A stretch of DNA of 64,000 bases from the NCBI RefSeq assembly GCF_039543525.1, contig NZ_BAABJX010000004.1, positions 1-64,000 on the forward strand, given 5' to 3'. This stretch comes from Algivirga pacifica. Its GTDB lineage: Bacteria; Bacteroidota; Bacteroidia; Cytophagales; Flammeovirgaceae. The notes beneath the pieces are model-generated. The model was not told the DNA's origin, searched no databases, and saw nothing but the letters and a program-made list of their open reading frames with translations. The translations under genes and the position numbers were made by a program. Below, piece after piece: positions 1 to 7,721 of this stretch. Numbering within the stretch: position 1 is the stretch's first letter; every line of letters starts with the position of its first letter.

Positions 1-60
1 GGAACTACCATCCCCCACAGTGGACTTGCACCACCTAGCCAAATACCATGCACGGCACAC
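1..60 (-). mobile_element. 5' end of a probable group IIC intron (continues left of window)
   Basis: Read on the minus strand, the segment starts at base 60 with GTGTGCCGTGCATGG and continues with GGTGGTGCAAGTCCACT and then a GATGGTAGTTCC-like stretch. From memory this matches the 5' end of bacterial group II introns of class C (the Oceanobacillus intron starts GTGTGCC, then GCATGG, then a GGGTGAGAGTCCC-type segment). Class C introns insert just downstream of intrinsic terminator hairpins, and a 13-bp perfect hairpin lies four bases upstream of the proposed 5' splice site on the same strand. Only about 60 nt are visible, so the ribozyme core and any reverse transcriptase lie outside the window. 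The call rests on sequence similarity and position; no fold was computed. Confidence 0.66.
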
Positions 61-64
61 TAAG

Positions 65-93
65 GGAAGCCAGCCATAAAATGGCTGGCTTCC
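65..93 (-). terminator. Hairpin, probable terminator of the agar operon
   Basis: A perfect inverted repeat with 13-bp arms (GGAAGCCAGCCAT and its complement) around a 3-nt loop. It lies about 200 bp beyond the GH117 stop codon on the minus strand and immediately before the group II intron 5' end. There is no clean T-tract on the minus strand because the intron starts four bases later, as expected if the intron displaced it. Bases 94-289 hold AT-rich noncoding DNA in which I see no gene. Confidence 0.6.
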
Positions 94-289
94 GCTACTT
101 TTTCCTTTTCCTTACTAGGATTTGGAGAAACTTGGAAACAGACACCCTTTTCCACATTTCTCCTTGAACCAATAAAACACCATAAATTATTCTATTACAT
201 CATAACCTAACTGAATTCCTATACGGTAGCCTTTAGCCTCCTTGATAAAATCTCTCTAGGAGGTATCAGTATTCAGTCAATCTATATCT

Positions 290-1540
290 TTACTCTTTAC
301 GCTTTTTACTAACGGCATCGCTTGCTTCCTTGGCTCCTGCCTCCCCTTTGGCTTTGTGGGTGGTTTTACGTTTCCCTTGAAATCTTCTAATATATTGCCA
401 ATCATAGCTCTGGTACTTATGCGTTAGTCCCCAGTCAAAAGCCCCAAATGGTCTGGAAGTATCCAGTTCCCTGTTCAAGCCAATAGCATGTGGCGCACCT
501 GGAATCACCGTCTTAATTTCAAAGTTAATTCCATCAGGAGCCCACTGAATGGTATTTTTCTCTGGACCATCTGTGGTGATCAAAGAACCAATACCTCCAT
601 CCTGTGGCCATACACAAATCTCATGTCCACTATTGGAAATTGGGTTGTATTTTGATTTAATATAAGGTCCCTTAGGGTTGTCCGCAATCGCCACTCCATG
701 ACGTATCTGTCTCCCTCCAAAAGTAATCTCCTCTCCCATTTGCTCTCCTTTGTAATACAGATAGAATTTTCCTTTGAAAGGGATAATACATGGATCGTGC
801 ACCTTGTGGCTATCGAAATCACCTTTCTTCTCTACTATAAATCGGTTATCCTCATCGCCTTTCCATACGCCATTATCTGCAGGGCTCAAGATCGGTTCTT
901 TACTCTTTGTCCAAGGACCATCAGGAGAGTTTGACCACGCCAATCCTACCTGGTTCTTTACTCTAACATTATAAGGTGATTTTACGGTTTGATATACCAA
1001 GTAGTACATCCCCTCATGCTCCATTATCTCTGTCGTAAATACAGAACGATCATCATAAGCCCCTTTTTCTCCTCTTGCTACGGCGATACCTTCCTCTTTC
1101 CAAGTCCATCCATCTTCTGAAGTCGCATACCAGATATCACATCGATCCCATGGGAAAACCTTATCATTTTCGATATCTCCTGCAAAGCCATCTACCTTAC
1201 CCACACTTTTGGAATACCATACATAGTATTTACCATTGTGTTGGATCATTGCCGATGGGTCTCTTCTTACAACTCCCTCTTCATAGGCTAAATCACCTTT
1301 CAAATCATGCACCGTAAATTCACCAAACCACTCATTATTCAAATCATCGGACCATGCCAAGGCTCTTTTGGAAGCTGCACTTAGGTATTCCTTATTGGTA
1401 ATACCCAAAAAGTCCATTTTCTCATCCGTGATTTCTATTGCTTGCTCTTCTGATTGCTTGTTCATAGGCTGTGTAGCACATCCTGATAGAACGGCTAAAA
1501 CTGCCATTCCTAACACTATATTTTTGATATATTTTCTCAT
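290..1540 (-). CDS. GH117 alpha-1,3-(3,6-anhydro)-L-galactosidase (neoagarobiose hydrolase), lipoprotein
   Basis: Releases 3,6-anhydro-L-galactose from the non-reducing end of neoagaro-oligosaccharides, the last depolymerisation step for agar. The protein is a GH117 five-bladed propeller. Residues matching the family active site are Asp94 (in RRDPSAM), Asp249 (in HKVHDPCII) and the His306-Glu307 pair (in SGHEICVW). I chose the internal start at 1540 over the longer reading from 1615 because it gives an ideal lipoprotein signal, MRKYIKN then a hydrophobic run ending LSGC with Cys21 as the lipidated residue. It is therefore probably periplasmic or outer-membrane anchored. The C-terminus is Lys/Arg/Glu-rich. 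The stop codon lies inside a twofold heptamer repeat (287-300). It is the last gene of the leftward agar operon. Confidence 0.9.
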   Translation of the reverse strand: MRKYIKNIVLGMAVLAVLSGCATQPMNKQSEEQAIEITDEKMDFLGITNKEYLSAASKRALAWSDDLNNEWFGEFTVHDLKGDLAYEEGVVRRDPSAMIQHNGKYYVWYSKSVGKVDGFAGDIENDKVFPWDRCDIWYATSEDGWTWKEEGIAVARGEKGAYDDRSVFTTEIMEHEGMYYLVYQTVKSPYNVRVKNQVGLAWSNSPDGPWTKSKEPILSPADNGVWKGDEDNRFIVEKKGDFDSHKVHDPCIIPFKGKFYLYYKGEQMGEEITFGGRQIRHGVAIADNPKGPYIKSKYNPISNSGHEICVWPQDGGIGSLITTDGPEKNTIQWAPDGINFEIKTVIPGAPHAIGLNRELDTSRPFGAFDWGLTHKYQSYDWQYIRRFQGKRKTTHKAKGEAGAKEASDAVSKKRKE

Positions 1541-1670
1541 TGGTTTGAATGATTTTATTCTTTTAAAAAATTTCACTAGCAGATGAATAGTTATATTTTC
1601 AAACATGCCGAACATACATTACATACCGTCAACTTAAGGACATAGTGCATGTAAAAAGCATAGTGCAAAT

Positions 1671-1705
1671 CCGCTGCAGGTCCTAGCGTGGACGCTACGA
1701 CCAGT
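1671..1705. repeat. REP-like palindrome, copy 1
   Basis: Element of the form CCGCTGCAGG, then a hairpin of about 22 nt with the AGCG-TGGA-CGCT core, then CAGT. It lies between the GH117 and transporter genes. The outer stem here is GTCCT against ACGAC, with one mismatch relative to the other copies. A further short GC-rich stretch follows up to about 1730. Confidence 0.75.
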
Positions 1706-1744
1706 TTCTAGAGGACGTGTCTCTACGGCGTTTTCAAATTATCT

Positions 1745-1765
1745 ATTCTTCATTCTTCATTCTTC
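1745..1765. repeat. Heptamer tandem repeat (ATTCTTC x3)
   Basis: Three exact copies of ATTCTTC end one base before the complement of the transporter stop codon at 1767-1769. On the coding strand the array starts straight after TAA. It is one of a set of heptamer arrays placed at gene ends in this window. Confidence 0.8.
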
Positions 1766-1766
1766 A

Positions 1767-2768
1767 TTAAAGACTATTTCCCATCGCAACAATCACAATC
1801 CCCACAATCATACTTGCCAGCCCAAAATACAAAGAACCTTTCGCTTTAGTCGAGGCGCTTACCCATTCTTTAGTCACCAGTCCGCTGACAATGGCTACCG
1901 CTACAGAAACCGTATTAAAAATTGCATACCCCACTGTCCCACCAGTGTTTCCTAAACGATAGGCAGCATAAGCAAAAGTTGCAGAAGCCGCAAAGTTAAA
2001 AATACCCATGATGCTGGTTAAAAGTGTATTTCTACCAAAACTTGGGGTCTGGAACTTACTCCAAAGACCTTTAGCGCTTAATTGCCATCCAAAGTACAAA
2101 GCGATTGCAATACCTCCTGACATATAGATAACGTACATCACGGCTATAGCACTCATCCAAGCTGGATTATTATTCGCAACCACAGCATCTTTAATTACTG
2201 GAAGCCCTACCGTATTGGCATAGCTAAAGCCTGTTGCCAGTAATCCGCCAATTACAGCAATAAAAATACCGGTGGTCATAGAGCCTTTTTTTGTACCTTC
2301 TTCTCCTTCCTCTCTTTGTCTCAGAATACCGGCACGTCCATTAAACAACACCCCTACTAACACTACCGAAATTCCTGCAAGAATCATCATGAGTACAGAT
2401 GACTCTGGCAATCCATCTACCACAAATGGAATCAATGAACCTACTAAGATAATGGTTCCGATAAATAGAGAGAAACCTAAAGAAAGTCCTATATGATTGA
2501 TGGCTTTTCCCCACATCATTACACCTATTCCCCAAAGGAAACTAGAGATAAACATTCCCGTCAGAATCCCTGCCGGGATTGCTGAAAGTACATCATTAAA
2601 ATTATCGATCAGGCCAAAGGCAGCTATGTTGGGGATCAAAAAGGTATTGATTGCAAAATACAATCCCCAGGTATTTTCAAATGCAAAGTCCTTGGTATAT
2701 TTTTCTGGTAAAGCATAGAGTCCGAGCATCAGGCCGGCCATCAGTGCCCATATGATTCCTTCTATCAT
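1767..2768 (-). CDS. RhaT-like sugar/proton symporter (DMT superfamily)
   Basis: An inner-membrane transporter of about 333 residues with ten hydrophobic segments. It starts MIEGIIWALMAGLMLG, as in the L-rhamnose/proton symporter and glucose/ribose porter families, and has an internal charged loop (REEGEEGTKKG) in the middle. I use the start at 2768 because the upstream extension (rich in His, Asn and Gln) is hydrophilic and unlike the family. Sitting between the cycloisomerase and GH117 genes, it most likely imports a monosaccharide released from agar in the periplasm, anhydrogalactose or galactose. The substrate is inferred only from context. REP-like palindromes flank the gene on both sides. 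Confidence 0.8.
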   Translation of the reverse strand: MIEGIIWALMAGLMLGLYALPEKYTKDFAFENTWGLYFAINTFLIPNIAAFGLIDNFNDVLSAIPAGILTGMFISSFLWGIGVMMWGKAINHIGLSLGFSLFIGTIILVGSLIPFVVDGLPESSVLMMILAGISVVLVGVLFNGRAGILRQREEGEEGTKKGSMTTGIFIAVIGGLLATGFSYANTVGLPVIKDAVVANNNPAWMSAIAVMYVIYMSGGIAIALYFGWQLSAKGLWSKFQTPSFGRNTLLTSIMGIFNFAASATFAYAAYRLGNTGGTVGYAIFNTVSVAVAIVSGLVTKEWVSASTKAKGSLYFGLASMIVGIVIVAMGNSL

Positions 2769-2844
2769 GATTGTTATTGGTTTTTGTGTGTGATGAATAT
2801 TGTGAATTTGGTTTAACACTAGTCGTAGAGAGAGTAGTATAAGC

Positions 2845-2879
2845 CCGCTGCAGGTCGTAGCGTGGACGCTACGACCAGT
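2845..2879. repeat. REP-like palindrome, copy 2
   Basis: CCGCTGCAG followed by a perfect stem, GTCGTAGCG / CGCTACGAC around TGGA, then CAGT. It lies between the transporter and cycloisomerase genes and is the cleanest copy of the family. Confidence 0.8.
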
Positions 2880-2902
2880 GACCTATTACCAATGTCTAGC
2901 AT

Positions 2903-4039
2903 TTAGGATACTGTCTGTGGATGGAAAAGCCCCACCTCATACGGGCTAAGTTTTCCCCAATCAAACACAACGCCTATTCCCGGCTCATTGGATGCCACAG
3001 CCCGATAGTTTTCTACCACCAACGGACGTGTGGTATACTCATCAATCGGAAAGCTATGTACTTCTAACCAACCGGAATTCTCTTGGGAAGAAACCAGGCT
3101 GACATGCAATTCCTGCATACCATGCGAACACACAGGAATATTATTTTCTTTTGCCAGTTGAGCCGCTTTTAACCAACCTGTCACACCACCACAATTAGAG
3201 GCGTCCGGCTGAACAAAAGAAAGTTTGGATTGCTCCATCGCATACTCAAACTCATGGATGGTATGCAGGTTCTCTCCCATCGCTACTGGCATTCCTGTCT
3301 TTTCTGTGATTTCTGCATAGCCTTTATAATTATCTGGGATAATTGGCTCCTCAAACCAGGTGATATTATAAGGCTTAAATAATTCTGCCGCACGAATTGC
3401 CTTTTCTACGGTCATGGAGTAATTGGCATCTACCATAAAGGTGATATCCTCTCCTACATACTCTCTTACTGCCTTGATTCTTTCGATATCTTCTTCCAGG
3501 TTTTCTCTACCAATCTTAATCTTCACCGCATTGAATCCTCTATCCATATACGATTTCATATTTCCCAATAACTTTTCCAATGGGAACATCAAATCGATTC
3601 CGCCACAATATGCCTTGCAGGTGTTGTTCGCTCCTCCTGCCATTTTCCAAAGAGGTTCTTCTGCTATTTTACATTTGATATCCCATAGGGCAATATCGAT
3701 CGCAGAGATGGCGAAAGAAGCAATACCACCTCTCCCCACATAATGGATATGCCATTCCATAAAATCATACAGCTCATCAATGGCTGTACCATCTTTTCCC
3801 TCCAGAACCGGAATAAGGTCATAGTCCAGCATGGTTTTAATCGCTTTTCCTCCTTTTCCTCCGGTATAAGTATAACCGGTCCCTTCCATACCATTTTCCA
3901 ACGTCACCGTTACGGTTACCAACTCAAAATGGGTATGGTCTCCATGCTTGGCATCCGAAAGCACCTCGGGAAGAGGTACTTCGAATAACCTTGATGTTAT
4001 TTGCTTGATGTTTGTTTGTTTCATGATTGCGTAATTCAA
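2903..4039 (-). CDS. Enolase-superfamily enzyme, probable 3,6-anhydro-L-galactonate cycloisomerase
   Basis: A 378-residue mandelate-racemase-type enzyme. Visible catalytic elements are the K-x-K motif (Lys173 and Lys175 in VKIKIG), three acidic metal ligands (Asp204 in VDANYS, Glu230 in WFEEPI, Glu256 in GENLH) and His306 in CSHGMQ, the usual general acid/base. In agar-degrading marine bacteria an enzyme of this family opens 3,6-anhydro-L-galactonate to 2-keto-3-deoxy-L-galactonate. Its place directly after the aldehyde dehydrogenase gene (9-nt gap) and beside GH117 makes that the best assignment. The reaction itself is inferred from context; a galactonate or other sugar-acid dehydratase is the alternative. 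Confidence 0.78.
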   Translation of the reverse strand: MNYAIMKQTNIKQITSRLFEVPLPEVLSDAKHGDHTHFELVTVTVTLENGMEGTGYTYTGGKGGKAIKTMLDYDLIPVLEGKDGTAIDELYDFMEWHIHYVGRGGIASFAISAIDIALWDIKCKIAEEPLWKMAGGANNTCKAYCGGIDLMFPLEKLLGNMKSYMDRGFNAVKIKIGRENLEEDIERIKAVREYVGEDITFMVDANYSMTVEKAIRAAELFKPYNITWFEEPIIPDNYKGYAEITEKTGMPVAMGENLHTIHEFEYAMEQSKLSFVQPDASNCGGVTGWLKAAQLAKENNIPVCSHGMQELHVSLVSSQENSGWLEVHSFPIDEYTTRPLVVENYRAVASNEPGIGVVFDWGKLSPYEVGLFHPQTVS

Positions 4040-4048
4040 ATCCCTGGT

Positions 4049-5515
4049 TTAGTATTTTACATAGAAGGTCTTTTTCTCCAAATACTGCTCAAAGCCATAT
4101 TTTCCATCTTCTCCTCCTGTACCACTTAACTTATAGCCGTTATGGAACCCCTGATGCTGCTCTCCGTGCCCTCTGTTCACATAGATTTCTCCAAACTCCA
4201 GCTCATCGTTACACTTCATAATGGTATTGATGTCTTTAGTGAAGATCATCGCTGCCAAACCAAACTCACAGTCATTCGCATAGTCTATGACCTCATCAAA
4301 CTCTTTAAACTTCAAGACTGGAAGAATTGGACCGAATGATTCTTCATGTACAATGGTCATCTCCTGTGTCACATCAGTAATGATGGTTGGCTCAAACCAG
4401 AAACCTTTTTCAAACTCGGCTCCCTCAGGTTTACCTCCTCCATAAGCAATTGTTGCTCCTTCTTCAATACTCTTGGCTACCAAATGCTCCATATTACGAA
4501 TCTCAGAAGCATTGACCTTTGGTCCCATCGTGATTGATGGATCCATTGGGTCTCCCACCTTGATATCCTTCACTTTTGCCATAAACTTCTCCATGAACGC
4601 CTCATAGATATCCTCATGCACATACATACGCTCATTACACGTACATACCTGTCCACAGTTATCAAAACGAGAATGGAAGGCGCTATCTACCGCTACATCC
4701 AAATCAGCATCTGCAAAAACAATCGCTGGTGCTTTTCCACCTAGTTCCAACTGTACATGCGCCAGATTTTCTGAAGCGGTACGGAAAATCTGCTGTCCTG
4801 CCGGTGTACTACCCGTCATCGTTACCATTCGGGTGATAGGGTTCGCGACCAAAGCATTTCCCAATACACGTCCTTTACCGGTCACGATATTAAGCAAGCC
4901 TTTTGGCAAACCTACTTTCTCTGCCAGATAGCCTAGTTCCAATGTCGCCAAAGGTGTCTCTTGTGTCGGCTTTACCACGATTGCATTCCCTGCCACCAAG
5001 GCAGGACCGATCTTTCTACCGGCCAATGCCAATGGAAAGTTCCAGGCTGTAATCGCTACGACAACTCCTCTTGGGATCTTGTTGATCCAAATCTGCTCTC
5101 CCGGATTTTGGGAAGGCATAATATCTCCTTCGATATGTCTTGCCCAATCACAAGCATACTCAATAAATGTTGCTGTCACTTCTACTTCCATCTCTGCCAC
5201 AGAAAGCAATTTTCCTTGCTCACATGTCAATAGCTTGGATAGATAGGATTTATTTGCTCTGATTTCTGCAGCAAATTTTCTCATCAAATTGGCACGCTCT
5301 ATGGAAGGTACTTTCTTCCATTCCTTCTGGGCTGCCTCTGCTGCCAATAAAGCTTGTTCAGCCTCAGCTTCTTCGCCCATTTGTACCAGTCCGACCACTT
5401 CTTCATTGATAGGGCTCAGTACTTCAGCCGTTTCTCCGGAAGATGCTTTCACCCACTCACCATTAATGAACAGGTCATAGGTTTTTACGTCCGGGGTAGT
5501 GATTGTTTCAGTCAT
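4049..5515 (-). CDS. AldA-like aldehyde dehydrogenase, probable 3,6-anhydro-L-galactose dehydrogenase
   Basis: A 488-residue soluble NAD(P)-dependent aldehyde dehydrogenase. It has the Rossmann-type region with AITAWNFPLAL, the general-base segment LELGGKAP, and the catalytic cysteine Cys291 in NCGQVC, followed by the usual EESFGPILPV segment. The C-terminus (GFHNGYKLSGTGGEDGKYG) resembles lactaldehyde dehydrogenase AldA, the subgroup that includes known anhydrogalactose dehydrogenases. The proposed reaction oxidises 3,6-anhydro-L-galactose to its aldonic acid, the substrate of the next gene. A 45-nt gap separates it from the SDR gene and 9 nt from the cycloisomerase gene, so the three are probably cotranscribed. 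The start ATG gives a short hydrophilic N-terminus of normal length. Confidence 0.8.
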   Translation of the reverse strand: MTETITTPDVKTYDLFINGEWVKASSGETAEVLSPINEEVVGLVQMGEEAEAEQALLAAEAAQKEWKKVPSIERANLMRKFAAEIRANKSYLSKLLTCEQGKLLSVAEMEVEVTATFIEYACDWARHIEGDIMPSQNPGEQIWINKIPRGVVVAITAWNFPLALAGRKIGPALVAGNAIVVKPTQETPLATLELGYLAEKVGLPKGLLNIVTGKGRVLGNALVANPITRMVTMTGSTPAGQQIFRTASENLAHVQLELGGKAPAIVFADADLDVAVDSAFHSRFDNCGQVCTCNERMYVHEDIYEAFMEKFMAKVKDIKVGDPMDPSITMGPKVNASEIRNMEHLVAKSIEEGATIAYGGGKPEGAEFEKGFWFEPTIITDVTQEMTIVHEESFGPILPVLKFKEFDEVIDYANDCEFGLAAMIFTKDINTIMKCNDELEFGEIYVNRGHGEQHQGFHNGYKLSGTGGEDGKYGFEQYLEKKTFYVKY

Positions 5516-5560
5516 CGTATTAATTGGTTTGATTTTGAAAAGAATTACGAATTACAAAAA

Positions 5561-6331
5561 CTAACGTCCCATCCAGCCGCCATCTACCAGCATAATGCTT
5601 CCATGCATATAGGCTGCAGCTTCAGAAGACAAGAACACTACCGGACCGGCAAAGTCTCTTGCTTCTCCCCATCGACCTGCCGGAATTCTTGAAAGAATCG
5701 ACTGGGCTCTTTCCGGATCATTACGAAGCGCTTCCGTATTATCTGTACTGATATAACCCGGTGCAATCGCATTCACATTCACACCCTTACCGGCCCACTC
5801 ATTAGCAAAAGCCATCGTCAACTGACCTATAGCGCCTTTACTTGCTGCATATCCCGGTACGGTAATTCCACCCTGAAAAGTTAAAAGAGACGCTGTAAAA
5901 ACGATCTTACCTTCACCTCTATCGACCATTTCTTTTCCGATTTCTCTCGTCAGGATAAACTGAGCATTCTGGTTTACTTCTACCACTTTGTCCCACATCT
6001 CGTCCGGATGCTCGACTGCTGGTGCTCTTAGAATTGTCCCTGCATTATTGATCAGAATATCAATCTGAGGATGGTTGGCTTTTACTGTATGAATAAAACT
6101 GTATAGGGATTTACGATCTGAAAAATCACACTGGTATGCTTTAAATGTTCTTCCTCTTGCCTCTACTTCTTTCTGTACATCACTTCCTTCCAATTCCAAC
6201 GATGCAGATACACCAATGATATCAGATCCTGCCTCTGCCAAGCCAATGGCCATGGCTTTGCCGATACCTCTTTTACAGCCTGTTACCAAAGCTACTTTTC
6301 CATTTAACTGAAAGCTATTAATGATATTCAT
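5561..6331 (-). CDS. KduD-like short-chain dehydrogenase, probable diketo-deoxyhexonate reductase
   Basis: A 256-residue classical SDR with the cofactor motif TGCKRGIG, the NNAG motif, and the active-site Tyr161/Lys165 pair in YAASK. It ends in the normal VDGGWMGR tail and closely resembles 2-deoxy-D-gluconate 3-dehydrogenase (KduD). In published anhydrogalactose pathways an SDR reduces 2,5-diketo-3-deoxy-galactonate to KDG after a zinc dehydrogenase has oxidised C5. The pairing of this gene with the neighbouring medium-chain dehydrogenase fits that two-step epimerisation. The family is certain; the exact substrate is inferred. Confidence 0.75.
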   Translation of the reverse strand: MNIINSFQLNGKVALVTGCKRGIGKAMAIGLAEAGSDIIGVSASLELEGSDVQKEVEARGRTFKAYQCDFSDRKSLYSFIHTVKANHPQIDILINNAGTILRAPAVEHPDEMWDKVVEVNQNAQFILTREIGKEMVDRGEGKIVFTASLLTFQGGITVPGYAASKGAIGQLTMAFANEWAGKGVNVNAIAPGYISTDNTEALRNDPERAQSILSRIPAGRWGEARDFAGPVVFLSSEAAAYMHGSIMLVDGGWMGR

Positions 6332-6393
6332 GTCTTTTATAATTTAGTTTGTTGTTGTTCTTTTAAAATGCGATAAAGATGGGTACTACAAAC

Positions 6394-6428
6394 CCGCTGC
6401 AGGTCGTAGGCAGGAGCCTACGATCAGT
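6394..6428. repeat. REP-like palindrome, copy 3
   Basis: CCGCTGCAG then GTCGTAGG - CAGGA - GCCTACGATC and CAGT, a variant in which the inner stem has changed from AGCG/CGCT to AGG/CCT with both arms altered together. It lies between the SDR and alcohol dehydrogenase genes. Confidence 0.75.
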
Positions 6429-6452
6429 ATCTACCTTTCACCTCTTCTCTCC

Positions 6453-6473
6453 TACCTTTTACCTTTTACCTTC
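6453..6473. repeat. Heptamer tandem repeat (TACCTTT x3)
   Basis: Three copies of TACCTTT, the last with one change, lie five bases beyond the stop codon of the alcohol dehydrogenase gene. The same heptamer forms the array at 34401-34442 at the end of the alanine symporter gene. Confidence 0.75.
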
Positions 6474-6478
6474 TTCAA

Positions 6479-7495
6479 TCAATTACACTGAATCAGGTAT
6501 TTCATTCCTTCCGAATTCTGATCAATCTCATCGAATACCTGCTGGATATTATCCAACACATCTACCTTTGTGATTAATTTCTCGAAAGGAATTGTACCGG
6601 AATCCGCAATACGGATCGCCTCTTCATAATCATCTTCTTCATAAAGGCGTGCGCCCAACAATTCAATCTCAGACCAGAAGAACTTGAATAAGTCTACGGG
6701 CTTCTGCTCTCCTCCATGAATGGCTACCATCACGATACGTCCTCTTACGTTCACCACTTCTGTCATGGCTTGTACACCTGGAGCTGAACCTGAGACTTCA
6801 AACACACAATCAATCATTGCCTCATTCGTCAATTCCGAAATGCGCTCGCTAAGGTTTTCCTTCACTGGGTTGATGGTTGTAAAGCCTAAATCTCCCAACA
6901 TCTTCAAGCGTGTTTCATTCACTTCCGAAATCACTACTTCGGCACCTTTCTCTTTTAGCACATAAGCGATCAGTGTTCCGATTGGTCCTCCACCAATCAC
7001 TAAGCAATGCTCTCCGGCTTTTACCCTGCCGATTTTCACATCGTGACAAGCCACTGCCAACGGTTCTATAAATGCCCCGTGCATCAGACTTAACCCTTCC
7101 GGCAACTTGTGCAAGGTATAGGATGGTACAGTCCAGCTGCTTTGGAACGCTCCCTGAGAATCAATTCCAATAAACTTCAGGTTCTTCCCCACATGTTTAT
7201 GTCCCTTGTCAAAAGGATGTGCTTCCCCAAATCGCAGTGGACGTACCGCTACTTTATCTCCTACTTGTACATTCGTTACACCCTCTCCCAGCTCTGCCAC
7301 TACTGCAGAAGCCTCATGACCAATGGTCTGCGGAGGGTTTACCCTTGCATCCATCACGCCATGAAAAATGTGTACATCCGTACCACATACCCCACAGTAC
7401 GCAACCTCTAATCTTACTTCTCCTTTACCTGGTTTAACGATGTTTCCCTGATCCACCGTTATTGTTCCTTTCGAATTATAAAATGCAGCTTTCAT
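6479..7495 (-). CDS. Zinc-type medium-chain dehydrogenase, probable 2-keto-3-deoxy-L-galactonate 5-dehydrogenase
   Basis: A 338-residue MDR-family alcohol dehydrogenase. The catalytic zinc site is present (GVCGTDVHIFHG and GHEASAVV), as is the dinucleotide-binding GGGPIGTL. It resembles L-galactonate 5-dehydrogenase and sorbitol-dehydrogenase-like proteins. In the anhydrogalactose pathway described for agar-degrading flavobacteria, a zinc dehydrogenase oxidises C5 of 2-keto-3-deoxy-L-galactonate, and this gene sits beside the matching SDR. The lobe that normally binds the structural zinc with four cysteines (residues about 85-110) has no cysteines; it reads RFGEAHPFDKGHKHVGKN, so structural zinc is probably absent. 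The substrate is inferred. Confidence 0.74.
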   Translation of the reverse strand: MKAAFYNSKGTITVDQGNIVKPGKGEVRLEVAYCGVCGTDVHIFHGVMDARVNPPQTIGHEASAVVAELGEGVTNVQVGDKVAVRPLRFGEAHPFDKGHKHVGKNLKFIGIDSQGAFQSSWTVPSYTLHKLPEGLSLMHGAFIEPLAVACHDVKIGRVKAGEHCLVIGGGPIGTLIAYVLKEKGAEVVISEVNETRLKMLGDLGFTTINPVKENLSERISELTNEAMIDCVFEVSGSAPGVQAMTEVVNVRGRIVMVAIHGGEQKPVDLFKFFWSEIELLGARLYEEDDYEEAIRIADSGTIPFEKLITKVDVLDNIQQVFDEIDQNSEGMKYLIQCN

Positions 7496-7576
7496 ATTTT
7501 GTTGATTTGTTGAGGCGGCTTGCGCCGCTGGTTGAGTTTAATTGCTTGAACAACAGATGCTGTTCTCTTTATACAG

Positions 7577-7701
7577 GGACTGTTCATAAAACAAGCCTTA
7601 ATCCTACTCGAACACTATTGTTTCGTGGCCCCTTCCCTGAGGGAAGGGGCTACATTGATATTCTATTATGAGAGCAGGTAATGATTTTTATGGGACAGTC
7701 C
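7577..7701. repeat. MITE-like inverted-repeat element
   Basis: The ends read GGACTGTTCATAAAA and, inverted, GGACTGTCCCATAAAAA, about 125 bp apart. Inside is a separate perfect hairpin (GCCCCTTCCC / GGGAAGGGGC, around 7629-7651). The octamer CTTTATAC occurs just outside both ends (7567-7574 and 7707-7714) and might be a target-site duplication, although its spacing from the two ends differs. The element has no coding capacity. It separates the GH2 and alcohol dehydrogenase genes inside the agar operon. Confidence 0.55.
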
Positions 7702-7721
7702 TATCACTTTATACTATGAAT

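Noticed and set aside
1..63. C-terminal end of a plus-strand protein gene (frame open from base 1 to a TAA at 61)
   Set aside because: The tail directly before a hairpin is suggestive, but the minus strand matches the start of a group IIC intron much better, and the hairpin is then its insertion target.
290..1615. Longer GH117 start at 1615
   Set aside because: It would put 25 extra residues ahead of a complete lipoprotein signal peptide, so the internal ATG at 1540 is the likelier start.
7577..7701. Remnant of a complete insertion sequence with a transposase
   Set aside because: Only 125 bp lie between the ends and no transposase fragment is visible in any frame.
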